This document shows positions 8,216 to 16,612 of a DNA stretch of 64,000 nt, piece after piece. Source of the stretch: an uncultured Lachnospiraceae bacterium (lineage in GTDB: Bacteria > Bacillota > Clostridia > Lachnospirales > Lachnospiraceae). The first letter of the stretch is position 1; each line of letters opens with the position of its first letter. The DNA is taken from contig CAKRJH010000006.1 of assembly GCA_934351255.1 (NCBI GenBank), forward strand, positions 1-64,000, read 5' to 3'. Below the pieces are notes generated by a model, which made no database searches, had not been told where the DNA came from, and was given only the letters and a program-made list of their open reading frames with translations. A program made the translations under genes and the position numbers.

Positions 8216-9292
8216 ATGAAGAGATGCAGGTATTATCTGGGATTTGCAGTGGCCGGGACGGCAGCAGGCTTGTATCTGCTCTGGGGTATTGGCGGCGCTG
8301 TGGCAGGATGGAAGATGGTGCAGTCGGCCGGAGTTCTCTGGTCGGTATCGGTGGCTGTCCTGGCTCTGGCCGGTGCCGGAGTGTGGTGGTCTTTCCGGGC
8401 CTTTGCAAGACAGGTAGATCACGGGGAAGATGTGCTGGCGGATATGGTGGAATGCAGCCGCCGAGAGAGTATTGCTCCGGAAAAATATCAACAGTGGCAG
8501 GACAAATTAAAGGATCGGATGTATCCGGGGAGCCTGGGGAGACTCTATGAGAGGATCTGGGAAAATGCCAGCGTCCTGCGGCAGAGAGAGCAGGATCATA
8601 AGCGGGAGAGAGATTATCAGAAGGATATGATGACTGATATTTCCCACCAGATCAAGACGCCGCTTGCTGCGCTGCAGGTGTTTCTGGATATTTTTCAGAA
8701 AGAATTTGCCGGGCAGGAGCAGAAAGCGACCATGCAGAACATGGTGCAAAGTGCAATGGATCAGGTGGCACGGATCAACTGGCTGGTGATGGGACTGCTG
8801 AAGCTGACGCAGATCGAGTCGGGGGTGCTGCCGTGGAATCCGGTCAGGACGGACCTGTCGGTTCTGATCCGCGAGTGTGCACAGGTTCTGGCCGTCAATG
8901 GATCCCAAAAGCAGATCCGTTTTGTATGCGAGGGGGAAGATGGCGTAACTTTCCTCGCGGAGAGAGAATGGCTGTCGCAGGCATTTCTGAATCTGATGAA
9001 AAATGCGATGGAACATGCTCCGGCCGGGACGGAAGTTCTGGTACAGTGGCAGGAGACTCCGGGCAGCATCCGGGTGGCTGTGACTGACCGGGGACCGGGC
9101 ATTGCCCCGGAGGAGATGCCGAAGATATTTAACCGGTTTTACCGGGGAAACGGACAGAGAGAACAGTCCGGTGTCGGGATCGGACTGGCTCTGGCCAAGA
9201 GCATTGTGCAAAGACACGGCGGAACGCTGGTGGTGGAAAGCAGCCAGGCCGAGCCAAGTTATACGAAATTTGTGGCAACATTTCTCAAATAG
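8216..9292 (+). CDS. Sensor histidine kinase with two membrane segments
   Basis: 358 residues. Two hydrophobic segments (about 8-28 and 38-58) have almost no loop outside, as in intramembrane-sensing kinases. The dimerisation box DISHQIKTPL has H144. The ATPase domain follows with N box (NLMKNAMEHAP), G1 box (DRGPGIAP) and G2 box (GVGIGLAL). ATG 8216 is chosen for its perfect GGAGG six bases upstream. An earlier in-frame ATG at 8066 overlaps the regulator's stop codon (ATGA), but it would add 50 hydrophilic residues of poor coding appearance. Short-loop kinases of this kind are often linked to antimicrobial-peptide ABC transporters. Confidence 0.9.
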   Translation: MKRCRYYLGFAVAGTAAGLYLLWGIGGAVAGWKMVQSAGVLWSVSVAVLALAGAGVWWSFRAFARQVDHGEDVLADMVECSRRESIAPEKYQQWQDKLKDRMYPGSLGRLYERIWENASVLRQREQDHKRERDYQKDMMTDISHQIKTPLAALQVFLDIFQKEFAGQEQKATMQNMVQSAMDQVARINWLVMGLLKLTQIESGVLPWNPVRTDLSVLIRECAQVLAVNGSQKQIRFVCEGEDGVTFLAEREWLSQAFLNLMKNAMEHAPAGTEVLVQWQETPGSIRVAVTDRGPGIAPEEMPKIFNRFYRGNGQREQSGVGIGLALAKSIVQRHGGTLVVESSQAEPSYTKFVATFLK

Positions 9293-9390
9293 ACAGAAGG
9301 AAAACAGAATCTTCCCTGGTGGAAGATAGTATCGTAAAGACAGATCTGTATGGCTGCAACGGCAGACTGTCGGAAAGGCATGGTGATCAG

Positions 9391-10785
9391 ATGGAGAGAA
9401 CAAAGTTTGCAGAGCAGAATTATACCGAAGAGATTGTAGGAGTGATCCGCAGTGGACTGGATAAAGAACAACTGTTGGATAAACTGAGGGATTACCATGA
9501 AAATGACCTTGCCCAGAGTCTGGAGTTTCTGACCAAGGAGGAGAGAATCTCGCTGTACCGGCTGTTGGGAACGGAGTGGACATCCAACATTTTCTCCTAT
9601 CTGGAGGAGCCGGACGTGTATATCCGCGAGCTGAGTATCGATCAACTTGCTTCGCTGGTCAATGAGATGGATTCCGATGACGCGGTTGACCTGCTCGAGG
9701 AGATGGACACGGATCTGAAGAAACGGCTGATCCCATATCTGCAGGAAGATGTCAAGGCAGATATCCGCCTGATCAATTCCTATGATGACGATGAGATCGG
9801 TAGCCTGATGACCACCAATTATGTCAGTCTGACCAGTGATCTTACGATCCGGCAGGCCATGCATGAACTGATCAAACAGGCGGGCGAAAACGATAATATC
9901 TCGACTCTGTATGTGGTCGACCGCACCGGAAAATATTGTGGTGTGATCGATCTGAAGGATCTGATCATTGCCAGAGAACACGATGATCTGGAGGCATTGA
10001 TCAGTTATTCCTATCCGTATTTTTTCGATCATGACAGCATTGCGGAAAACATTGAGAAGATCAAGGACTACGGGGAAGATTCCCTGCCGGTACTGAACGA
10101 CAGCAAAGAGATCATCGGTATCCTGACAGCGCAGGATGTGATCGAGGCGGTCGATGACGAGATGGGAGAGGATTATGCGAAACTGGCCGGTCTGACCGCG
10201 GAGGAGGATCTGAAAGAGACGACGTTTGAAAGTATGAGAAAACGTCTGCCGTGGCTGATCGTTCTGTTGTTCCTGGGCATGGGCGTGTCCACGGTGGTCG
10301 GCGCTTTTGAGGGCGTGGTGGCCGTGCTGCCGATCGTTATCTGCTTCCAGTCGTTGATCCTGGATATGGCCGGAAATGTGGGCACGCAGTCACTGGCTGT
10401 GACGATCCGTGTTCTGGTGGACGAAGAATTGAAGGGAAAAGATAAGCTGGCGTTTGTCATCAAAGAGATGCGTGTGGGATTCAGCAATGGACTGCTGCTG
10501 GGCGTGCTGTCGCTGGTGTGCCTGGGATTTTATATCCATTTCTTCAAGGGCTATGCGTTTGGACATGCTTTCCTGATCTCTGGATGTGTGGGAATTTCAT
10601 TGCTGGTATCGATGGTGATCTCCAGTCTGGTGGGAACACTGGTGCCATTGTTCTTCCACAAAGTTCATGTGGATCCTGCGGTGGCATCCGGGCCGTTGAT
10701 CACGACAGTCAATGATCTGGTGGCAGTCGTGACGTATTATGGACTGGCGTGGTTTTTGCTGCTGGAGTGCGTGCATCTGGTGTAG
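9391..10785 (+). CDS. mgtE: MgtE magnesium transporter
   Basis: 464 residues. The order is the cytosolic MgtE N domain (about 10-130, acidic and helical), paired CBS domains (about 130-260, which sense magnesium), and a C-terminal pore domain of about five helices. The pore domain carries the diagnostic MAGNVGTQSLAV segment. The family forms a dimeric Mg2+ channel gated by intracellular Mg2+. No M-box magnesium riboswitch fits in the 98-base gap to the histidine kinase gene. ATG 9391 is the first codon that gives the family N-terminus. Confidence 0.93.
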   Translation: MERTKFAEQNYTEEIVGVIRSGLDKEQLLDKLRDYHENDLAQSLEFLTKEERISLYRLLGTEWTSNIFSYLEEPDVYIRELSIDQLASLVNEMDSDDAVDLLEEMDTDLKKRLIPYLQEDVKADIRLINSYDDDEIGSLMTTNYVSLTSDLTIRQAMHELIKQAGENDNISTLYVVDRTGKYCGVIDLKDLIIAREHDDLEALISYSYPYFFDHDSIAENIEKIKDYGEDSLPVLNDSKEIIGILTAQDVIEAVDDEMGEDYAKLAGLTAEEDLKETTFESMRKRLPWLIVLLFLGMGVSTVVGAFEGVVAVLPIVICFQSLILDMAGNVGTQSLAVTIRVLVDEELKGKDKLAFVIKEMRVGFSNGLLLGVLSLVCLGFYIHFFKGYAFGHAFLISGCVGISLLVSMVISSLVGTLVPLFFHKVHVDPAVASGPLITTVNDLVAVVTYYGLAWFLLLECVHLV

Positions 10786-10859
10786 GGGAGGATGTATATT
10801 GTGATATTGACAGTCTGCTGGAGAACGGAAAGACTGCCTGGTAGATTTGGGAGAATAGG

Positions 10860-10893
10860 AAAGAGGCTTTGCCTGTGATGGCAGAGCCTCTTT
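10860..10893. terminator. Bidirectional terminator between mgtE and the XRE gene
   Basis: Stem AAAGAGGC (10860-10867) with GCCTCTTT (10886-10893) plus an inner TGCC/GGCA pairing. A-rich and T-rich ends allow termination of both convergent genes. Confidence 0.75.
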
Positions 10894-10907
10894 GTGCATG
10901 TTTTGGT

Positions 10908-11120
10908 TTATTTGCAGTAATTCAGTCCGAGTATATAATCGGCACTGACGTGATAGAGCTGGCAGAGTTTGATCAGGTGCCGGATCGGGAGTTCGTTAGC
11001 GTTTCGTTCGTAACGTGCATACATGGTCTGGGAGATGCCAAGATAGGATGCGACGTATTGTTGGGTATAATCCGAATCTTCTCTCAGATTGCGGAATTTT
11101 TCCATGTAATTGTTATTCAT
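10908..11120 (-). CDS. Small XRE-type helix-turn-helix regulator
   Basis: 70 residues, almost only a lambda-repressor-like HTH domain: TQQYVASYLGISQTMYARYE is the HTH core. It ends in the ADYILGLN segment common in this family. ATG 11120 is preceded by GGTG on the complementary strand; an upstream in-frame ATG at 11165 would add residues without HTH character. It is divergent from the secretion operon, and the gap between them holds a perfect palindrome. It probably represses both itself and the operon; that is inference. Confidence 0.85.
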   Translation of the reverse strand: MNNNYMEKFRNLREDSDYTQQYVASYLGISQTMYARYERNANELPIRHLIKLCQLYHVSADYILGLNYCK

Positions 11121-11164
11121 GTTATCACCAGATAATAAGTTGATTTCATAGATAGATGGTAACA

Positions 11165-11211
11165 TAGTACAGATGTTTACTATTGACTTTAGTACATATC
11201 TGTACTAAAGT
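11165..11211. promoter_or_regulatory. Operator array for the XRE regulator
   Basis: A perfect 11-bp inverted repeat (11186-11196 ACTTTAGTACA with 11201-11211) has a 4-base centre, and a further TAGTACA half-site lies at 11165-11171. A separate palindrome TTTTAC-GCG-GTAAAA lies nearer the first gene at about 11231-11245. The sites sit between divergent genes, as expected for an autoregulated switch. Confidence 0.7.
11183..11211 (+). promoter_or_regulatory. Candidate promoter of the secretion operon
   Basis: TTGACT (11183-11188) and TAAAGT (11206-11211) are 17 bases apart and lie entirely within the operator palindrome, so a bound regulator would block it. The -10 box is weak. Confidence 0.5.
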
Positions 11212-11257
11212 AATCTTAAAATGTATGTTATTTTACGCGGTAAAAAGGGGGTAGAAG

Positions 11258-12130
11258 ATGGATTATCAGAATAAATCAAACGAAGAACTGGAGAAACTGG
11301 CCGGTCAGAAGGATGGGGATGCAATCTGTGAATTGGCGGAACGATTTTTGCATGGAACGAGAGGACAGAGTACGAACGTGACCCGTGCCTATAAGTTGTT
11401 TCATAAGGGTGAGAAGATGGGGCTTGCGCGTGCTTATGCAGGAATTGGTGAAATGTATCGAACGGGAGCGTTTGTGGCCAGAAACGAGGATCTTGCGAGA
11501 GAGTATTATCAAAAGGCCGGAATTCCTTATCCTGGGAGTGCGCCGGTTCCACCAGAGCCAGCACCGAATCCATGTCCACCGGAGCCATCAAATCATATCT
11601 CAGATCTTACATTCTCGGATAAATTGAATCAGGCCGAACAGCTGCGCAGCAAGGAGGAGTATATGGCTGCCAAACAGATCTGTGGCGAGATATGCCAGCT
11701 GATCCAGGATTGCAGTTCCGGCTATCTGACATATAGAGGAAATCGTGAGCTGGATGAGTGGCTGATCGATGCCTACTGGATTATGGCATATATATCATTT
11801 AATGAAAAAAATTATATGGATTTGGACCGTTATTTGGCACAGGAAGGTGTCGTGGCACTTCATCCATGGGGGTGCTATCTGCAGACGGTAGGCCATCAGA
11901 TGATGCAGTCATCGACTGTGGTATTGACCTCGGATCTACAGAACCTGCTGACCGTGAAGGACAATCCCAATATGACACAAAAAGAACGCGGAGATGTGCA
12001 TGTAATGATTGGGGAATTGATTTCAGAAGGCGCAGGAGCGAGCATTGGATTGGATCCGTCTCAGGCAGCAGGGTATTACCAGATTGCTGCTTCCTGTGGA
12101 AATGAATATGCGAAGTCATTGATTTTATAA
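11258..12130 (+). CDS. Sel1/TPR-repeat protein heading the type VII locus
   Basis: 290 residues, soluble. Residues 1-90 hold two Sel1-like helical repeats (GDAICELAERFLHG, then ARAYAGIGEMYRTG and AREYYQKAG). A proline-rich linker follows (PVPPEPAPNPCPPEP, about 94-110), then a helical domain; a last Sel1-like repeat lies at the C-terminus (AAGYYQIAASCGNEYA). Such repeats mediate protein contacts. It is the first gene of the operon with a strong AAGGGGG ribosome site and is likely an adaptor for the kinases encoded next. No enzymatic motif is visible. Confidence 0.8.
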   Translation: MDYQNKSNEELEKLAGQKDGDAICELAERFLHGTRGQSTNVTRAYKLFHKGEKMGLARAYAGIGEMYRTGAFVARNEDLAREYYQKAGIPYPGSAPVPPEPAPNPCPPEPSNHISDLTFSDKLNQAEQLRSKEEYMAAKQICGEICQLIQDCSSGYLTYRGNRELDEWLIDAYWIMAYISFNEKNYMDLDRYLAQEGVVALHPWGCYLQTVGHQMMQSSTVVLTSDLQNLLTVKDNPNMTQKERGDVHVMIGELISEGAGASIGLDPSQAAGYYQIAASCGNEYAKSLIL

Positions 12131-12149
12131 TAGATTGATTGGGAAGAAA

Positions 12150-13910
12150 ATGAATGTAGAATACAAAGGATTATTCATAGGGAAATATTTAGTAAGCGGT
12201 GAGAAGATTGCTGGCGGTGGAGAGGGAGACATCTATCCTGTCGCGCAGAGTGCGGGACTGGTTGCCAAAATATTTCGGGAGGATAAAAAGACTCCGGAAC
12301 GAGAAGAAAAATTACGCAATATGGTGCAGCTGAATCTGACGGAGGAGCAGCTTGACTATATCACGTGGCCGCGGGATGTTATCTACGATAATCAGGGAAG
12401 ATTTGCCGGCTATATTATGAGTCGGGTTGATCATATGCAGTCTCTGACAATGCTGTACAGTTCAGAGAAATTTGACCTGCGCTATCGTCTGCTGGCTGCC
12501 TACAATTTGTGTGCGTCTATTGATATGATTCACAGTGCCGGGTTGATCTGTGGAGATCTGAATCCTCAGAATATCATGATTAATCTGGATATCGAGGATA
12601 AAGAAAATGGATTCCACGTGGTTTTAGTGGATGCAGATTCGTATCATTTTGTGACACCTCAGAAAACATTCCGCTGTGAGGTGGGGCTGCCCGATTACAT
12701 AGCCCCGGAGGTTCAGAAAAAGATGGTAGCCGGAGTGTCGCTGAAAACGGCACCATTGCCGACTTACAGCATGCAATCGGATCAGTTTGCACTGGCTGTA
12801 CATGTTTTTAATTTATTGATGAATGGGTGTCATCCATTTGCATGTGCCCGGGAGGTTGGAAATCAGGTTCAGACATCGATGGAGCAAATGACTGAGACCT
12901 TTCAAAAGAAATCTGTGGTAGCACCACAGCCGATTGAGAATATAAAGAATGGCTATTTCCCGTTTTATGAGAAGAGGGATGGTATTAGCATCCCTATGTA
13001 TGCTCCAGAGTTTTCTTCACTGCCATCCGATATTCAGCAGGCATTTATTCAGACCTTTGTAGGTGGATTTCGGAATCCGGAGGTCAGAGTCACTGCAGGG
13101 CAGTGGGCTGACATTATCAGAAAATATGTCATTGCGGCCAATGATCGTGCCTGCGTCTCATGCTGTCCCAGAGGACATTATTATTTTGCATCAAATGCAA
13201 CCTGTCCATTATGTACGGTCGAAGCTCGGTTTGTACAAAGGATTCCGGAGCCAAAGCCGATGCCTTCACCAAAGTCTTTATCAATGTCTCAGAACAACCT
13301 GGTATCGTCGGAGGAAAATTCGGAACCGTCTGAGATAAAAAAGTTTGATATAAGTCAGTATTTTTCTCGGAGTCATAATGGTTGGTTAAGAGGTACGGCT
13401 ATAGCACTTTTATGTTGTATGATTTTTGGGGTAGTACAGACTTTGCTGGAGTTTTCTTCAATTCAGTGGGAAACACATGAATTTACTAATGCGGGCATTG
13501 AAATGGAAATTCCGGGAGACAGCTCATATACAGATAATTCGGAGTTTGTGTCTATCCGGTCTGACATGTTGGAATGCAGCTATTTTACGGTATCTCAAAT
13601 GGATTATGAAGATCTGGAACTTCCCTCAAGCGTAGACGAAGAGGCCATGGATCGCTATACACAGTATTTTGAAGATCAGGATTATGACGTAGATTATGGC
13701 TCAGATATTGTGACATTGGGTGAGTATGATTTCTTAAAAGTTACAGTGGAGGGGCAGGAGGATGATACCAGACAATATTATGCAACAGTGTGTGGAGATC
13801 AGTGGTATGAATGCTGTGCAGAGTATCTGGGGAGTGATAGTGAGGACTTCGATGAAAAGGATCCGAATAACTTAGAAAAAATGATCGCCAGTTTGAAAAT
13901 ACAAAATTAG
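12150..13910 (+). CDS. Membrane-anchored Ser/Thr kinase-like protein 1 (TerY-P triad type)
   Basis: 586 residues. The kinase-like domain (about 15-320) has glycine loop IAGGGEGDIY (20-29), ATP lysine K40 in VAKIF, and a catalytic loop CGDLNPQN with D136 and N141. The metal-binding DFG is replaced by DAD (161-163), and YIAPE follows. The HRD histidine-arginine pair is missing, as in the TerY-linked kinase group. A zinc-knuckle-like segment (CCPRGHYYF and CPLC) follows at about 333-360. A membrane helix at about 410-432 leads to an acidic extracellular domain of about 150 residues. It closely resembles the kinase encoded at 16609-17997. ATG 12150 is preferred over an upstream TTG. Confidence 0.88.
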   Translation: MNVEYKGLFIGKYLVSGEKIAGGGEGDIYPVAQSAGLVAKIFREDKKTPEREEKLRNMVQLNLTEEQLDYITWPRDVIYDNQGRFAGYIMSRVDHMQSLTMLYSSEKFDLRYRLLAAYNLCASIDMIHSAGLICGDLNPQNIMINLDIEDKENGFHVVLVDADSYHFVTPQKTFRCEVGLPDYIAPEVQKKMVAGVSLKTAPLPTYSMQSDQFALAVHVFNLLMNGCHPFACAREVGNQVQTSMEQMTETFQKKSVVAPQPIENIKNGYFPFYEKRDGISIPMYAPEFSSLPSDIQQAFIQTFVGGFRNPEVRVTAGQWADIIRKYVIAANDRACVSCCPRGHYYFASNATCPLCTVEARFVQRIPEPKPMPSPKSLSMSQNNLVSSEENSEPSEIKKFDISQYFSRSHNGWLRGTAIALLCCMIFGVVQTLLEFSSIQWETHEFTNAGIEMEIPGDSSYTDNSEFVSIRSDMLECSYFTVSQMDYEDLELPSSVDEEAMDRYTQYFEDQDYDVDYGSDIVTLGEYDFLKVTVEGQEDDTRQYYATVCGDQWYECCAEYLGSDSEDFDEKDPNNLEKMIASLKIQN

Positions 13911-13925
13911 AGGAGGAACAGAGGA

Positions 13926-14693
13926 ATGGCAGATACGATCAAGGAGGAAACGAAAATGCATGAACAGCTAAAAATGTATGAAGTATTTGGACAAAAAATT
14001 ACAGGGATGGGCGAGCCTCATATGGCCTGCGCCCTGTTATTGGATACGTCTTTTTCCATGAGTATGGGGAGAGGAGGAGAAACGCCGATACATAATCTGT
14101 CAGAAGGGATTCGGAGATTTAAGGCAGCTGTTTCAGAGGATCCACTGGCTCAGAAGAGAGTGGATGTAGCAATCATCACATTTAGTGACCACGCACAGAA
14201 AATCTGTGATTTTACTCCAGTGGTGGATTTGCCGACCCCTGAACTGGAGGCCACAGGAATGACCAACATGGCAGAGGGGATTCAGATGGCAATCGATCTG
14301 GTGAAGGACAGAACGCAGATGTATCAGAACCTTGGAACCCCTTGCTATAAACCATGGATCCTGATGATCACAGATGGCGCATCAAATTCGGAGGATGCAG
14401 AAATGGAAAAGGCGGCACAGAGAATAGCACTGGAAGAGTCGAAAGGATCCCATGGTCATTTATCATTCTGGGGCGTTGGTGTGGGCAATTACGATTCCAA
14501 GGAGTTATTCAAGCTGACCAATCGTGTGGTTGAGCTGAGAGCAATGGACTTTACGCAGTTATTTGACTGGTTAAGCGAAAGTTTCACAGAAATATCGCGC
14601 AGTCAGGTTGATGACAGGGTTGCACTACCACCACTTGGTGAGGACATGCGAAAGTCAAAGCCGGATCGTTGCATTGATGAGGACTGGTATTAG
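13926..14693 (+). CDS. TerY-like von Willebrand A domain protein
   Basis: 255 residues, cytoplasmic. A single vWA domain with a complete metal-ion-dependent adhesion site: DTSFS at 40-44, the threonine in TGMTNM, and aspartate in ITDGAS. It matches the TerY family of tellurium-resistance loci. Known TerY-P triads pair such a protein with a PP2C phosphatase and a kinase, and both flank it here with gaps under 20 bases. A likely role is a phospho-regulated scaffold. It has an AGGAGG ribosome site. Confidence 0.88.
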   Translation: MADTIKEETKMHEQLKMYEVFGQKITGMGEPHMACALLLDTSFSMSMGRGGETPIHNLSEGIRRFKAAVSEDPLAQKRVDVAIITFSDHAQKICDFTPVVDLPTPELEATGMTNMAEGIQMAIDLVKDRTQMYQNLGTPCYKPWILMITDGASNSEDAEMEKAAQRIALEESKGSHGHLSFWGVGVGNYDSKELFKLTNRVVELRAMDFTQLFDWLSESFTEISRSQVDDRVALPPLGEDMRKSKPDRCIDEDWY

Positions 14694-14710
14694 TACGAGG
14701 GAGGAGAAAT

Positions 14711-16612
14711 ATGATTACATATAATTTTTCGATTCGAGGAAAATCTCATGTCCGCTCGAATACGGTCTGCCAGGATTCCAGCAAAACCGGAAAGTTACAT
14801 TCCGGGTTTTATATGGCGATTGTGGCGGATGGTGTGGGGAGTGCACTGCATTCGGAGATTGGTTCCTCGCTTGTAGTAGACAGTCTGTATACCTATTGTG
14901 ATCAATATATTACGAAAAATTCTAAGTGGGAAGAGATTCGGGGAATCCTGCAAGCCGGTTACGAATATGCAATGGATCAGATCTTTCGCTATGTCAGTGA
15001 TCAGGCGGGAAATATTCAGGACTATGATACGACACTTTCTTCTGTCATATATGATGGAAAGACGCTGATATATGGACATGCCGGGGATGGAGGAATTATT
15101 GTACGCTGTAAGACCGGGGAGACGAGAGTAATCACACAGCGTCAAAAAGGGGCAGATGGGGTATCCGTGCGTCCGTTGCGCAGTGGCAATACATCCTGGG
15201 AATTTGGTGTGGTGGATACACTGGATATTGTGGGAGTATTACTGGCTACGGATGGTATGCTGGATGGTGTGTTCCAGCCTGTTTTGCTGAATTTGCCAAA
15301 GTCACGCATGGAACTGGTAAAAAATCAGTTCAGCAGGAATCATGCGTATATTACGGCAGCAGAATTTTTTATGAATCCATATTGTGTTTACAGGAATCGG
15401 TCTGTCAAAGAACCTGGGGATGTTATCAGTCATTTTTTGGAGGGTGAACTGGAAGCACAGGATCAGTCATTGTTTATAGATTACATTATGAATGGATATA
15501 AGCAATTATTTCATGGACAGGATCACGGTCAGGATATGGAACGGATCAGAAAGAGTATTGAAAAGTATTACTATGCGGTCTGGTCCTTATGTGAGGTGGA
15601 CGATGACAAAAGTATCGCGGTGCTTATCAATGATAAATGCAAAGTGACTCCAAGAGAAGTGGAGTATTATTGCGAGGCGGAATGGAAGCAGTTGAACGAA
15701 CACTATGAAAATCTTTTATATAACAGAGTATCAGATACGGCAGAGAAGCCTATATTTGAGAGACCCAAGCCGGAGCCTGTCATAAATCCTCCGGTGGATG
15801 AGCTGGACAAGAAACCGGAGCCTGTTTCTAATAATCTGAATTTCAAAGTAAATCCCAAATTTCACGTCACTCCCCTTCCGGAGGACTCTAAGAAAAAGCG
15901 GAAGAGGAATAAAACAGCAAGGAAGAAGAAACGTGGCAGCAAATTTATAAGAATGGGTATGTGCGTGTTGATCCTTGGGATAGCCGCCTTCACAGCGGGA
16001 AGCGTAGTAGGACATAAAATGTGGGTGCGAAAGGAAAGCAAAAGACAGGAAAAACTGCTGGCAGCCAAACAGAATGAAATAGCTGAACTTGAGGGGGAAA
16101 AGGAGAATAAGCAGAAAACAATAGATCAGATCAACGATAAATATGAACCAATGAAATCGGCGGGAACCAAGTTTAGCGCTAAGATTATTTTGGAAACAAT
16201 GTCTCAGTGTAAAGTAAAGAAGGCCACAGAGAAACAAAAAAATACTTTCTGGGATAAGGCACAGGAGTATGGAATTAAAGCGTTTTTTGAAGGTTTAATC
16301 TCTGAAGCGGAGACAGAGAACACACCGATGGCCAGTGAATCTCCCAATCCAGAGGAAAATAGAAATATGCAGGAAGATGGATCTCGTCAGGATGAGAGTG
16401 CTGAGATTAAACAGGACGAGGGGGTTGATCTTCAAGAGGTTATAGATCAAATTAAAGAATGCAAGACGTTCTTGGAAGATGGGGAAGAAACACAAAAACA
16501 TTTTCAGACACAATATAACAAACTGTCTTCTGAGGAGCAAACGAATATCAAAAAACTGCTTACTGTGTTAAAGCAGAACGATAATTCTGGTGATGAGGGA
16601 GCAAGGACATGA
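14711..16612 (+). CDS. PP2C-type Ser/Thr phosphatase with membrane anchor and coiled coil
   Basis: 633 residues. The N-terminal PP2C domain (1-about 260) keeps the metal ligands: D22, DG at 40-41 in VADGVGSA, GHAGDGG, and ATDGMLDG. After a basic stretch (KKKRKRNK, about 396-405) comes one membrane helix (about 415-437), then a long charged coiled-coil region to the end. The phosphatase is therefore cytoplasmic and the coiled coil extracellular. It would oppose the two kinases. Its stop overlaps the start of kinase 2 (ATGA). Confidence 0.88.
   Translation: MITYNFSIRGKSHVRSNTVCQDSSKTGKLHSGFYMAIVADGVGSALHSEIGSSLVVDSLYTYCDQYITKNSKWEEIRGILQAGYEYAMDQIFRYVSDQAGNIQDYDTTLSSVIYDGKTLIYGHAGDGGIIVRCKTGETRVITQRQKGADGVSVRPLRSGNTSWEFGVVDTLDIVGVLLATDGMLDGVFQPVLLNLPKSRMELVKNQFSRNHAYITAAEFFMNPYCVYRNRSVKEPGDVISHFLEGELEAQDQSLFIDYIMNGYKQLFHGQDHGQDMERIRKSIEKYYYAVWSLCEVDDDKSIAVLINDKCKVTPREVEYYCEAEWKQLNEHYENLLYNRVSDTAEKPIFERPKPEPVINPPVDELDKKPEPVSNNLNFKVNPKFHVTPLPEDSKKKRKRNKTARKKKRGSKFIRMGMCVLILGIAAFTAGSVVGHKMWVRKESKRQEKLLAAKQNEIAELEGEKENKQKTIDQINDKYEPMKSAGTKFSAKIILETMSQCKVKKATEKQKNTFWDKAQEYGIKAFFEGLISEAETENTPMASESPNPEENRNMQEDGSRQDESAEIKQDEGVDLQEVIDQIKECKTFLEDGEETQKHFQTQYNKLSSEEQTNIKKLLTVLKQNDNSGDEGART

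Noticed and set aside
9293..9390. M-box magnesium riboswitch ahead of mgtE
   Set aside because: The gap is under 100 bases and lacks the M-box core.
8507..9583. Long open frame on the minus strand across the histidine kinase and the mgtE start
   Set aside because: Covers H, N and G boxes of a real kinase in the other direction; no start signal.
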